DNA from: JANXSS01 sp040385645
Lineage (GTDB): Bacteria > Pseudomonadota > Gammaproteobacteria > Burkholderiales > Burkholderiaceae_D
Direction of reading: 5' to 3'
Assembly: GCA_040385645.1 (NCBI GenBank)
Contig: JAZKGZ010000006.1
Location: forward strand, 62,001 to 126,000
Length of the DNA stretch: 64,000 nt
Shown piece after piece: positions 17,831-28,768 of this stretch (the stretch's first letter is position 1; the number at the start of each line of letters is the position of its first letter). Below the pieces are notes generated by a model. The model was not told the DNA's origin. It was given only the letters and a program-made list of their open reading frames with translations, and made no database searches. Both the position numbers and the translations under genes were made by a program.

Positions 17831-18352
17831 GTGACCATAAAAATCGGAGATCGGTTGCCATCAGGCACGTTGGCGGAATTTATCGAAGTCGAGTCGGAAG
17901 GGTGTTCCATCGGGCCCAACATGGTCGATGTCGAAGAACAGGCGCAAGGCAAGACGATCGCCATATTCGGTGTGCCGGGCGCATTTACCCCGACTTGCTC
18001 GGCGCAACATGTACCTGGATACATCAAACACGCTGCAGAATTGAAGACCGCCGGTATAGATGAGATCTGGTGTATTGCCGTCAACGATGCATTCGTCATG
18101 GGAGCCTGGGGGCGAGATCAAAAAGCCACAGGCATCGTACGCATGATGGGCGACGGTAGTGCGACTTATACGAAAGCGCTCGGTTTGGACGTGGATTTTA
18201 GCCAGAAGAACATGGGCATTCGCTCGCGCCGGTTTTCGGCATTGGTCGTCGACGGCGTGGTGAAGCAGCTTAATTTGGAAGAGGTCGGCAAATTCGAAGT
18301 ATCCGACGCCGGTACATTACTGAAGCAGGTTGCTATAATTTCTGCATGTTAA
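17831..18352 (+). CDS. Prx5-type peroxiredoxin (AhpC/TSA redoxin family)
   Basis: Thiol peroxidase that reduces hydrogen peroxide and organic peroxides. The peroxidatic cysteine is Cys56 in GVPGAFTPTCSAQH, the hallmark of the Prx5 branch. I start at GTG 17831 (173 aa), since it is placed 10 bp after AAAAGGAG and gives VTIKIGDRLP, the usual family N-terminus. The frame is open further up to 17798, but that extension lies inside the terminator hairpin. The stop overlaps lpxC by 7 bp. The same ftsZ-redoxin-lpxC order occurs in other betaproteobacteria, from memory. Confidence 0.9.
   Translation: MTIKIGDRLPSGTLAEFIEVESEGCSIGPNMVDVEEQAQGKTIAIFGVPGAFTPTCSAQHVPGYIKHAAELKTAGIDEIWCIAVNDAFVMGAWGRDQKATGIVRMMGDGSATYTKALGLDVDFSQKNMGIRSRRFSALVVDGVVKQLNLEEVGKFEVSDAGTLLKQVAIISAC
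18331..18339 (+). promoter_or_regulatory. Extended -10 promoter (TGCTATAAT) directly before lpxC
   Basis: A perfect extended -10 element, TG at 18331-18332 and TATAAT at 18334-18339, lies inside the last codons of the peroxiredoxin. There is no good -35, which extended -10 promoters do not require. The predicted transcription start (about 7 bp downstream) falls on or next to the lpxC ATG at 18346, so a transcript from it would be leaderless. This is inferred from spacing only. Confidence 0.5.
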
Positions 18353-19281
18353 AACAGCGCACCATCATGCAACAGGTAAAGACGGTTGGCGTCGGCTTGC
18401 ATTCCGGCACCAAAGTCGAATTGACGCTGCGGCCTGCACCGGTCGATACCGGCATTGTCTTCAGTCGCATCGACCTCGATCCGGTAGTCAGAATGCCGGC
18501 CTCGGCGATTGCCGTGGGCGACACCCGCATGGCTTCTACTCTGGCCTATGAAGGTGCGAAGGTATCGACCGTGGAGCACCTGATGTCGGCCTGCGCCGGT
18601 ATGGGAATCGACAATCTGTATGTCGATGTCACCGCTGAAGAAATTCCGATCATGGATGGCTCGGCATCGTCGTTCGTATATTTATTGCAGCAGGCAGGCT
18701 TGCAGGCTCAGCCTGCGGCAAAAAAATTCATTCGCATTACGCAGCCGGTAGAAGTCCGCGAAGGTATCGGCGAGGCCATGAAATGGGCGCGGCTCGAACC
18801 CTACGACGGATTCAAACTCAAGTTTTTTATCGAATTTAATCATCCCGCCGTGGATGGCACCGGCCAAACGGCCGAGGTCGACTTCAGTATCGAATCCTAT
18901 GTAAAAGAAATATCGCGCGCGCGTACCTTCGGTTTCATGCAGGATGTGGAAACATTGCGCGGCATCGGCTTGGCCCGCGGCGGTTCGCTGGAAAACGCCA
19001 TTGTGATGGATGAATATCGCATCCTCAATGCCGACGGCCTGCGCTACGACAACGAATTCGTGCGCCATAAGATACTCGACGCCATCGGTGACCTATACTT
19101 GGTAGGCCATCCTCTACTGGCAAGCTATACGGCGCACAAATCGGGACACGCACTAAATAATCAATTGCTTCGGGCGCTGTTGAAACGTCCGGATGCCTAC
19201 GACATCGTCAGCTTCGATACCATCGAACAAGCACCGCGCGATTATCTAGAACAACTGCGCCAGGAGTGGGCACTGAACTAG
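18346..19281 (+). CDS. lpxC: LpxC, UDP-3-O-acyl-GlcNAc deacetylase
   Basis: Zinc deacetylase catalysing the committed step of lipid A synthesis. The 311-aa product begins MLKQRTIMQQVKTVGVGLHSG, which aligns with the E. coli start, supporting ATG 18346. Zinc and catalytic regions are visible: VEHLMSA (His), the hydrophobic GSASSFVYLL passage, HKILDAIGDLYL (His and Asp ligands) and AHKSGHALN. The gene has no ribosome binding site of its own and overlaps the peroxiredoxin stop, so expression is either coupled or leaderless. It converges with dciA 1 bp later. Confidence 0.96.
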   Translation: MLKQRTIMQQVKTVGVGLHSGTKVELTLRPAPVDTGIVFSRIDLDPVVRMPASAIAVGDTRMASTLAYEGAKVSTVEHLMSACAGMGIDNLYVDVTAEEIPIMDGSASSFVYLLQQAGLQAQPAAKKFIRITQPVEVREGIGEAMKWARLEPYDGFKLKFFIEFNHPAVDGTGQTAEVDFSIESYVKEISRARTFGFMQDVETLRGIGLARGGSLENAIVMDEYRILNADGLRYDNEFVRHKILDAIGDLYLVGHPLLASYTAHKSGHALNNQLLRALLKRPDAYDIVSFDTIEQAPRDYLEQLRQEWALN

Positions 19282-19282
19282 T

Positions 19283-19774
19283 TCAACGCTGTTTGCGCAC
19301 CATCGCTTCTATTGCCGCACGCAATGCTTGATTGCGTGGCGAATCATCTAGTGCTGCGCCGAGTGCGGCAAATGCCGAAGTTGCAATCGCGGGTAATACC
19401 GGTGGTGCCCGCAAGCCGACGCGTGGCTCGAACCTGGTAACTTGCACTTTCAAGCGTATTGCATTAACCTGCCAGCCTTGTGCCTGCAAAAATTCTTGTA
19501 ATTTTGGCAATTGTTGTTTAAGTTTTGCAGCCATCGCGGCGTTTGGTGTCGATAGCACCAACTGACCGGCATCGAGCTGCAACACGGTACATGCATCGAA
19601 CATGAGCGGCAATCCCGCCGCACAGGCTTTTTGCAAGGCAACCATCCGGGTGACACCGGGTAGGATCGCTGCCATCCTGTCGTGTGCCCGTAAAAAATCC
19701 GCCGCACCCCGTGCCTGATATACAGACGAGGTGCTCTGCTGGTGAGGAAGAAATGAGGATGTTCGCATCATCAT
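19283..19774 (-). CDS. dciA: DciA-like protein (DUF721), replicative helicase loader
   Basis: Members of the DUF721/DciA family interact with DnaB helicase and are the likely ancestral helicase loaders in bacteria lacking DnaC. The 163-aa product has the family core (LPGVTRMVALQKACAAGLP, then LSTPNAAMAAKLKQQLPKL) and a basic, variable C-terminus. It starts MMMRTSS after an AAGGTGAA ribosome binding site. It is convergent with lpxC and divergent from the M23 peptidase, a common arrangement in Burkholderiales. Assignment rests on the core motif, size and neighbourhood. Confidence 0.8.
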   Translation of the reverse strand: MMMRTSSFLPHQQSTSSVYQARGAADFLRAHDRMAAILPGVTRMVALQKACAAGLPLMFDACTVLQLDAGQLVLSTPNAAMAAKLKQQLPKLQEFLQAQGWQVNAIRLKVQVTRFEPRVGLRAPPVLPAIATSAFAALGAALDDSPRNQALRAAIEAMVRKQR

Positions 19775-19847
19775 TTCACCTTATCACATCCCGCCGGTGC
19801 CACCGTTGCAACGGCGCTGTTGCAACACATCAGCCAGAGGGATTTCC

Positions 19848-20819
19848 ATGCAAATAATTTTGCTTCATTCGCGATTCAGACAAGTGCGTTCCTTGACGTT
19901 GGCGGGACGGCACCTGCTGTGTTTGTTGCTACTATTCGTAATGTCTGTAACGGGCGGCGCAATCGGCTTGAATCACGTCATGGCACGCAACGACATGGTG
20001 TGGCGCTTGCCTTCGTTTCTGAAATCCCCCAGTGCGCCGGTTGAAAGCGAAGAAGCAAAGAAAGAGCGCTATGTCCGGCAAAACCTCGATGCCATGGCGG
20101 TTAAACTAGGCGTGATGCAAGCACAGCTGATGCGTCTGGATGCGCTTGGCGAGCGCGTACAAGGGTTGGCCGGCGTTAAGCCCGAAGCATTTAATTTCCG
20201 CGAATTGCCAGGCCGCGGTGGTCCGGAGCATTCCAGCGTCGTACCGCGCTCTGGGCCGGTGCTGGACATGGCCGGTTTTCAGCGAGCTCTGGATGCCATG
20301 ACACGTGACCTCGAACATCGGGCCGATTATCTCAATGTCGTCGAGACCGCGCTGATGAACGATAAGATGAAATCGAAATTGTTGCCGACCAGCCAACCGG
20401 TCGACGTCAGCTATAACGCTTCGGGGTTCGGCTGGCGGCCCGATCCATTTAATGGTCGCAGCACCTTCCACGATGGCATCGATTTTGCCGCGCCTACCGG
20501 GACGCAGATCACCGCTGCCGCCGGCGGCGTAGTGATCACGGCGGCATATCATCACGAATACGGCAATCTGCTGGAAATCGACCACGGCAACAATATCGTT
20601 ACACGCTATGCCCACGCGTCGCGGCTGCTTGCCAGGGTAGGCGATATCGTGCAGCGCGGGCAACAGGTGGCAACGGTTGGCTCCACTGGCCGCTCTACCG
20701 GAGCACATCTGCATTTCGAAGTGTTGGTCGGCGGCACGACGCAAAATCCGGAGAAGTTCCTGTCGGCTGGCTCGGAGCAATCCAAGCAAGCCCGTTTGGC
20801 TGCGCTGACAGGTCGGTAG
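19848..20819 (+). CDS. M23-family (LytM-type) murein endopeptidase, membrane anchored
   Basis: Probable periplasmic peptidoglycan hydrolase. The 323-aa product starts at ATG 19848 after an AGAGGGA ribosome binding site. It has a basic start, one membrane helix at about 24-46, a helical linker, then the M23 domain with GFGWRPDPFNG, the zinc motif FHDGIDFAAP (His and Asp) and the HLHFEV catalytic motif, so the active site looks intact. An upstream extension to 19797 is open but lacks a ribosome binding site. It lies between dciA and secA, as in related genomes. Confidence 0.88.
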   Translation: MQIILLHSRFRQVRSLTLAGRHLLCLLLLFVMSVTGGAIGLNHVMARNDMVWRLPSFLKSPSAPVESEEAKKERYVRQNLDAMAVKLGVMQAQLMRLDALGERVQGLAGVKPEAFNFRELPGRGGPEHSSVVPRSGPVLDMAGFQRALDAMTRDLEHRADYLNVVETALMNDKMKSKLLPTSQPVDVSYNASGFGWRPDPFNGRSTFHDGIDFAAPTGTQITAAAGGVVITAAYHHEYGNLLEIDHGNNIVTRYAHASRLLARVGDIVQRGQQVATVGSTGRSTGAHLHFEVLVGGTTQNPEKFLSAGSEQSKQARLAALTGR

Positions 20820-20830
20820 GCTGCTTACAT

Positions 20831-20875
20831 GGCCCTTTGCCAGGGCCTCGCCCGATAGGGTGGGCATGCTAAAAT
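20831..20875 (+). promoter_or_regulatory. Hairpin and extended -10 promoter upstream of secA
   Basis: The gap before secA has a perfect GGCCCT/AGGGCC hairpin (20831-20836 with 20842-20847, 5-nt loop) without a T-tract, and an extended -10 element TGCTAAAAT at 20867-20875. The -10 would start transcription about 25 bp before the secA ATG. Function of the hairpin is unknown; it could mark the 3' end of the peptidase transcript. Confidence 0.5.
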
Positions 20876-20906
20876 CCAGCCCTTTCGCCATAGACAGAAT
20901 CCAAGC

Positions 20907-23669
<2,763 letters not shown>

Positions 23670-23672
23670 ATC

Positions 23673-24932
23673 ATGGCTGTCGATTTGCCTTTGCCACTGG
23701 CAGCTGAATTGAAACCTGTTGCCGGTATCAGGCTGGGGTTTGCCAAAGCTGGTGTGCGCAAGCCCGACCGCAAAGATGTGCTGGTAATGACGCTGGCAGA
23801 AGGCACGACTGTGGCCGGAGTGTTCACCACCAATCGCTTTTGTGCCGCACCGGTGCAGGTATGTCAGGCGCATCTCGCCGGGGTTGGAAAAAGTGTTGGT
23901 ACAAACTTTGGTGCGGGTTCTAGCATCCGCGCCTTGTTGGTCAACACCGGCAACGCCAACGCCGGCACCGGCGAGCAAGGTCTGGCCGATGCCAATGCCA
24001 CTTGCGAAGCGCTGGCGTCTCTGCTCGGTTGTGACGCCGACCAGGTTCTGCCCTTTTCGACCGGCGTGATTCTCGAACCTTTGCCGGTGGCGCGCATCGT
24101 TGCCGGTTTGCCGGAAGCGCTGGCAAACCTGACGGAAAACAACTGGCTGGCGGCCGCCGAAACGATCATGACCACCGACACCCAACCCAAAGCCGCATCA
24201 CGATGCGTCGTTATCGATGGCAAGCCGATCACCCTGACCGGTATCAGCAAGGGTGCCGGCATGATCCGGCCCAACATGGCAACGATGCTCGGCTTTCTGG
24301 CAACCGATGCGGCGGTGAGCCAGCCATTATTGGAAAAGCTGGTAAAGCAAGCGGCCGATGCGTCGTTCAATTGCATCACCATCGACGGTGATACCTCGAC
24401 CAACGACGCGTTTATGTTGATCGCCACGGGGGCGGCCGGCGTTGGCATTACCGATGTCGCTTCCGCCCAATTTAAGATCCTTGCAGATGCCGTCGTTTCA
24501 CTCTCGCAAGAATTGGCGCAGATGATCGTACGCGACGGTGAGGGCGCTACCAAATTCATCACCATCACCGTGGAAGAAGGTGCCAGTGTCGAAGAGTGTC
24601 GCAAGATCGCCTATGCGATCGGCCACTCGCCTTTGGTGAAGACGGCATTTTTCGCCTCCGACCCGAATCTCGGCCGTATCCTGGCAGCGATCGGTTATGC
24701 CGGTATCGACGATCTGGATGTCGGCAAGCTCGATCTGTACCTGGATGATGTCTGGGTCGCCAAAAATGGTGGGCGTCATCCCGATTACCAGGAAGCCGAC
24801 GGCCAACGGGTGATGCGCCAGAACGCCATCACCGTTCGGGTACGGCTGAGCCGTGGTAGCTATGCAGCCACCATCTGGACCTGCGACTTTTCGCACGAAT
24901 ACGTCACCATCAACGCCGACTATCGCTCCTGA
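23673..24932 (+). CDS. argJ: ArgJ, ornithine acetyltransferase / N-acetylglutamate synthase
   Basis: Bifunctional enzyme of the cyclic arginine pathway that moves the acetyl group from N-acetylornithine to glutamate. The 419-aa precursor is self-cleaved before the nucleophile Thr204 in GAGMIRPNMATMLGFLATD; the GDTSTNDAF motif of the beta chain follows. The C-terminus ends EYVTINADYRS, as is usual. Only 3 bp separate it from secA, so the two may be cotranscribed. Assignment is secure. Confidence 0.95.
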   Translation: MAVDLPLPLAAELKPVAGIRLGFAKAGVRKPDRKDVLVMTLAEGTTVAGVFTTNRFCAAPVQVCQAHLAGVGKSVGTNFGAGSSIRALLVNTGNANAGTGEQGLADANATCEALASLLGCDADQVLPFSTGVILEPLPVARIVAGLPEALANLTENNWLAAAETIMTTDTQPKAASRCVVIDGKPITLTGISKGAGMIRPNMATMLGFLATDAAVSQPLLEKLVKQAADASFNCITIDGDTSTNDAFMLIATGAAGVGITDVASAQFKILADAVVSLSQELAQMIVRDGEGATKFITITVEEGASVEECRKIAYAIGHSPLVKTAFFASDPNLGRILAAIGYAGIDDLDVGKLDLYLDDVWVAKNGGRHPDYQEADGQRVMRQNAITVRVRLSRGSYAATIWTCDFSHEYVTINADYRS

Positions 24933-24947
24933 ATTTTAGAGTCCCTG

Positions 24948-25847
24948 ATGACCGCTACGCTCGAACAATTTCTAATGCGCGCCGAGGCGTTGATGTCGCG
25001 TGTGGAGTCGCTGATGCCGGCCGCGCGCGCGGCCCTCGATTGGGACGCGGCAACCGCTTTTCGTTGGCGCCGCCATAGTGGCAACAGCCAGGTTGGCTTT
25101 CTACAGCCGGTGCGTCACACGGCACCGATCGCTTTGTCCGACTTGCATAATATCGGCACGCAGAAACAGGTCATCGAGCAAAACACACGCCAGTTCGTCG
25201 CTGGCGCACCGGCCAACAATGTCTTGCTGACAGGCGCGCGAGGCACCGGCAAGTCTTCGCTCATCAAAGCCTGCTTGCACAATTACGCGGCACAGGGTTT
25301 GCGGCTGATCGAGGTCGATAAAGACGATCTGGCCGATTTGCCGGATATCGTCGATCTGGTGGCGAGCCGGCCCGAACGCTTCATCATTTTTTGCGACGAT
25401 TTATCGTTCGAAGAAGGTGAGCGTGGCTACAAGGCATTGAAGGTGGCGCTTGATGGCAGCATCGCTGCACAATCCGACAATATCCTGATCTACGCAACCT
25501 CCAACCGTCGTCATCTGCTGCCGGAAAAAATGTCCGACAACAGTAGCTACCAGCATGGGGATGACGGCGATCTGCATCCCGGCGAAACGGTGGAAGAGAA
25601 AATTTCCCTATCGGAGCGTTTCGGCCTGTGGGTATCGTTCTACCCATTCAAGCAAGACGATTACCTGGCCATTGCCGGCCACTGGCTGGCGCATTTTGGC
25701 TGTGACGCCGAGCAGATTGCCGCAGCACGCGGCGACGCGTTGCGTTGGGCATTGCAACGCGGGTCGCGCTCGGGTCGCGTCGCCTGGCAATTTGCAAAAG
25801 ACCACGCCGGCAGGTTGGCAAGCGCACGCATGCAATCCGATGCCTGA
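24948..25847 (+). CDS. DUF815-family AAA ATPase of unknown role
   Basis: A 299-aa P-loop ATPase with Walker A GARGTGKSS at 96-104, a DLADLPDIVDLV stretch, a Walker B-like FIIFCDDLSFEEGE and a sensor-type ATSNRRHLLPE. This matches the DUF815 (COG2607) family, found next to argJ and mutT in many betaproteobacteria; the cellular role is not known to me. The stop overlaps the mutT start by 8 bp (25840-25847), suggesting translational coupling. Confidence 0.85.
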   Translation: MTATLEQFLMRAEALMSRVESLMPAARAALDWDAATAFRWRRHSGNSQVGFLQPVRHTAPIALSDLHNIGTQKQVIEQNTRQFVAGAPANNVLLTGARGTGKSSLIKACLHNYAAQGLRLIEVDKDDLADLPDIVDLVASRPERFIIFCDDLSFEEGERGYKALKVALDGSIAAQSDNILIYATSNRRHLLPEKMSDNSSYQHGDDGDLHPGETVEEKISLSERFGLWVSFYPFKQDDYLAIAGHWLAHFGCDAEQIAAARGDALRWALQRGSRSGRVAWQFAKDHAGRLASARMQSDA

Positions 25848-26295
25848 AGTGGAAGCCGGTAAAACCTTGCCCGGCACGATACCGGTCGATGTCGCCGTCT
25901 GTATCCTGATCAAGCCCAACGGCGACGTATTACTGGCGCAGAGGCCGCCTGGCAAACCCTACGCCGGTTATTGGGAATTTCCCGGCGGGAAGGTCGAGCC
26001 GGGTGAGTCGGTGCTTGATGCTTTGCGTCGCGAAATGATGGAAGAGCTGGGCGTTGAGGTTGTCGACTGTCAGCCATGGTGTGGCGTCGAACACGTATAT
26101 CCACACGCACATGTTCGACTGCATTTTTATCTTAGCCGCAGGTGGCGTGGCCAACCGATTGCCATGGAGCGCCAGGCTTTTGCCTGGCAGGGCGTGGTAG
26201 CCGTGACACCGCTGCTGCCTGCAACAGTGCCGTTATTGGCATTTCTGGAAACCGTAAGGTACGACACCGTGGGCGACGACACCAGCAGCGCCTGA
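25840..26295 (+). CDS. mutT: MutT-like Nudix hydrolase (8-oxo-dGTP diphosphatase)
   Basis: Sanitises oxidised nucleotides by hydrolysing 8-oxo-dGTP. The 151-aa product, started at ATG 25840, has a full Nudix box (G50-x5-E56-x7-R64-E65-x-M-x-E-E-x-G) within GGKVEPGESVLDALRREMME. The preceding VAVCILIKPNGDVLLAQRP strand and WEFPGG motif are those of MutT. The frame extends upstream to 25555, but that part overlaps the ATPase gene in another frame and is rejected. The gene converges with the F-box-like gene 10 bp later. Confidence 0.9.
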   Translation: MPEVEAGKTLPGTIPVDVAVCILIKPNGDVLLAQRPPGKPYAGYWEFPGGKVEPGESVLDALRREMMEELGVEVVDCQPWCGVEHVYPHAHVRLHFYLSRRWRGQPIAMERQAFAWQGVVAVTPLLPATVPLLAFLETVRYDTVGDDTSSA

Positions 26296-26305
26296 TGTCG
26301 GACGT

Positions 26306-28399
26306 TTATGGCGCAGGTAGAGCGGGCCGTTCGATTAAATGTTGGTAATGGTCGATCACAGAATCCGGCAGAAACCGCCGACATTGGGAGAGCAGGTCCG
26401 GCATGGCCTGATAGCCACCTTCGAGCGCACCGTCGAGCAATTTAGTGGCCAGCCGCTGCGCACTGAGTGGCAACACGAATGTATGGCGCTCTGCCTGTTG
26501 TTGCCACGACTGCAAAGAATTGCAGATCGACATAATCCGTCGTGCGGGGTTAAGATCGGTCCTGTTTCGGCGCAGTATGTGAAAAAGTTCAAGCGCTTTT
26601 TTTGCAAAACGCTCCATGCTTTCTTTAGCAAACGATCGACGTTCGGCTTCCGGCAACCTGGCAATGTGGTTAAAAACACGCGTCATGACCGAATCGACCA
26701 GAGACTGTCTGTCCCAGAGATAGACGCTGTCGAGCACACGCCGGAAAGCCGGCAGTTGTTCGGACACCGGCAGCTTTCCAAGCGACCATGTGAGCTTTCT
26801 ATAAAGCAGCAAGACTTCGGCAACATTGTGCGAAAGCTGCACGTTGCAGACGAGTTTCGGCAGATTCTCCGCTGCAAATGTCGGCGACTCTTTCTCGATG
26901 TGGCCATGCAGTTCACGATGGATCACGCCCTGGGTCGTCGCCGGCATCGACGAAGCCGTTTGCATCGCCAGATCGTAAGCCTGTGCGCGTTGTGATTCCG
27001 GCAATGTCGGAATGATTTGCAGGCAAGCCGACATGCAAGTCACGAGGTGAGTGCTGGCCGGCAGCTTGTGGATGGTCTTGAGTAAAGTCGTCAAACCCGA
27101 TAGCCGCGATTCGGGTAGCTTGGCCTCGAACTCCTCTGTCAGCGCATAAAACAGATCGAACTGCATCAATGCTGGAAATTCAAGCAGGGCTTCGGTACGC
27201 ACAGTAAGTAGAGCATCGAAGCAACTGGCAGAAACCATTAGTTTTGCGGCATTGCCGATCGTTTTGTACACGTAGTACCGGTTTATCGGTGCTATCTTTG
27301 TAAGTTCTGAAGCCATGCTGCAATAAATCACGCTTTTTTGCGCTTCCGGCAGTGCTCGCGCCACCATATCGATGCGGTCGAACAAAGCGCGTTGCGCATG
27401 CGGCAGCGTGGTGTGGCAGCATATTTCGTGAAGGGCGTGCAGAATCGACATCTGTACTTGCGGTGCCGCAGCAGGCGCTTCGGCAAGCAGCGCGGCTATT
27501 GCGCTCTGCTGCAAAAGAGAGGGCTGGAGCTCGGGCAAGGCGAAGGCGAGCGATTGCAATAGTTGCGGCCGCTGTGGCAGTAGTGCCGGTGTTTGCAGCC
27601 CGAACAATTCATGCCAACGGCTGGTTCTACTAACCGGGCAATCGATCATGTATAAACCAGCAGCAGTCTTAGCCAGCAACCGGGCGGCGACGGTGTCCGG
27701 CAAGTCCTGGATGGCTCCGGTAAAACGCTGGTAGAACTGATCGGCCGCCGTATCGGCGCCTGGTTCCGGTGGCAACAACATCCGGTTGCGGAAGTCTTCG
27801 CGCGAAAACATGCTCGCTATGGTGTCGAGCGCTGCATAGCGGTCGTCGTCTCTGGCCAGTCCCTCGGTTGACTTAGCCACTTTGAACAGGACGACGCTGG
27901 CAGCGATGCGATTTAAACAGCCTGCAGGAATTGCCTCGGCGACTTGTTGAATCACTTTGATAAATAAATTGGCGGGCAACCTACCCGCACGCAAATGCTC
28001 GGCTGCTCGGTCGATTGTGGCGAGCAAGACGCCAGCGCTTCGTTCGACAGAATTCACTTGTGCAACGCGCAAGCCTTCTGAGCGCAGCCAGTCAATCAGT
28101 TTATCGGCTAGCACACGGGCTTTTAAGCCATCGCGCAGGCCGGTGGAGGCGATCAGCATCGCCGCCGGTTCTTTAGCACCAAACGGAAAGTGGTCGGCGA
28201 TCTGGTTCATCAATTCAGATGGCAATGTCGATAGCGAACGCCGGCCTGGGCGCGAAAGCCCGGTAGGACGCTGCCGCGCGCCATTGGGCCCGGAGTTCGA
28301 GGATGAGCCGCCTGCCGCCCCTGAGCTTGCTTGATCGGTTGGCTCCGCCGGTTGCTCCGAACGAGGCTGTAGGCCTTGAGGTCCTGGATTGACTTTCAT
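26306..28399 (-). CDS. Large protein with an F-box-like motif and helical LP-repeats, candidate secreted effector
   Basis: I do not recognise a named family. The 697-aa product has three parts. Residues 1-50 are Pro/Ser/Gly/Asn-rich and likely disordered. Residues about 57-100 read LSTLPSELMNQIADHFP and then a hydrophobic LIASTGLRDGLKARVL segment, matching the eukaryotic F-box pattern L-P-x-E-L-x3-I-x4-P. The rest is almost wholly helical, with repeats of roughly 35-45 residues often opening LPESQR, LPEAER, LPEAQK or LPASTH, which suggests an alpha-solenoid. F-box proteins in bacteria are mostly type III or IV effectors that plug into host SCF ubiquitin ligases (Ralstonia GALA, Legionella), usually with a disordered N-terminal export signal. 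No secretion system or partner gene is in this window. It sits between mutT and yacG, which are normally close. Confidence 0.8.
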   Translation of the reverse strand: MKVNPGPQGLQPRSEQPAEPTDQASSGAAGGSSSNSGPNGARQRPTGLSRPGRRSLSTLPSELMNQIADHFPFGAKEPAAMLIASTGLRDGLKARVLADKLIDWLRSEGLRVAQVNSVERSAGVLLATIDRAAEHLRAGRLPANLFIKVIQQVAEAIPAGCLNRIAASVVLFKVAKSTEGLARDDDRYAALDTIASMFSREDFRNRMLLPPEPGADTAADQFYQRFTGAIQDLPDTVAARLLAKTAAGLYMIDCPVSRTSRWHELFGLQTPALLPQRPQLLQSLAFALPELQPSLLQQSAIAALLAEAPAAAPQVQMSILHALHEICCHTTLPHAQRALFDRIDMVARALPEAQKSVIYCSMASELTKIAPINRYYVYKTIGNAAKLMVSASCFDALLTVRTEALLEFPALMQFDLFYALTEEFEAKLPESRLSGLTTLLKTIHKLPASTHLVTCMSACLQIIPTLPESQRAQAYDLAMQTASSMPATTQGVIHRELHGHIEKESPTFAAENLPKLVCNVQLSHNVAEVLLLYRKLTWSLGKLPVSEQLPAFRRVLDSVYLWDRQSLVDSVMTRVFNHIARLPEAERRSFAKESMERFAKKALELFHILRRNRTDLNPARRIMSICNSLQSWQQQAERHTFVLPLSAQRLATKLLDGALEGGYQAMPDLLSQCRRFLPDSVIDHYQHLIERPALPAP

Positions 28400-28559
28400 G
28401 CATGACGTCCATTTAGAGAAGTCGGAACGATGGTCCGCCTATCTTCGCTAGATTGCGATGAAAGGGAAGGCAGACGGCTTGCAAATCCGCACGTGCGGCC
28501 AGTGAGGCGAAATAATCAGGATACCGGTAGACCGACCGGGTGGCCGCACCAGGCACAAC
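28400..28559. other. Gap between yacG and the F-box-like gene, with a 12-bp palindrome
   Basis: No gene is visible in these 160 bp. They contain the perfect palindrome CCGCACGTGCGG (28487-28498). The region must hold the 3' end of the zapD-yacG transcript and, unless the genes are cotranscribed, the promoter of the F-box-like gene; I see no good sigma-70 hexamers on the - strand. Confidence 0.4.
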
Positions 28560-28760
28560 TCATGGCGGAAGATTTTGGCCCAAATCTTCCGCTTCGTCGG
28601 CATCTCCCTCTGGGCTGGCCGCCGCGATGACATATTTTTCTTCAGCCCATGCACCGAGATCGATCTGCTTACAGCGCAAGCTGCAGAACGGCCGGTATTT
28701 GCTGGCTTCGACCCATTCGACTTTTTCGGCACAGGTCGGACAACTGACGATGGCAACCAT
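28560..28760 (-). CDS. yacG: YacG, zinc-containing DNA gyrase inhibitor
   Basis: Small zinc protein that binds GyrB and blocks DNA binding by gyrase. The 66-aa product has the four-cysteine zinc motif CPTC and CSLRC (C-x2-C, then C-x3-C) with the family FCSLRCKQIDLGAWAEEKY block, and an acidic tail. It starts after a strong GAGGTGAT ribosome binding site and lies 8 bp after zapD, so the two form an operon. Confidence 0.93.
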   Translation of the reverse strand: MVAIVSCPTCAEKVEWVEASKYRPFCSLRCKQIDLGAWAEEKYVIAAASPEGDADEAEDLGQNLPP

Positions 28761-28768
28761 GGATCACC

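Noticed and set aside
26339..26995. A 218-codon + strand frame opposite the F-box-like gene
   Set aside because: Composition is basic and Cys/Arg-rich without membrane or domain pattern. The - strand frame is over three times longer and has a protein-like helical pattern.
28488..28511. A possible hrpII box (TTCG-N16-TTCG) on the - strand upstream of the F-box-like gene
   Set aside because: The second half reads TGCG, so only seven of eight positions match. With such short half-sites this is expected by chance, and no hrp genes are nearby.
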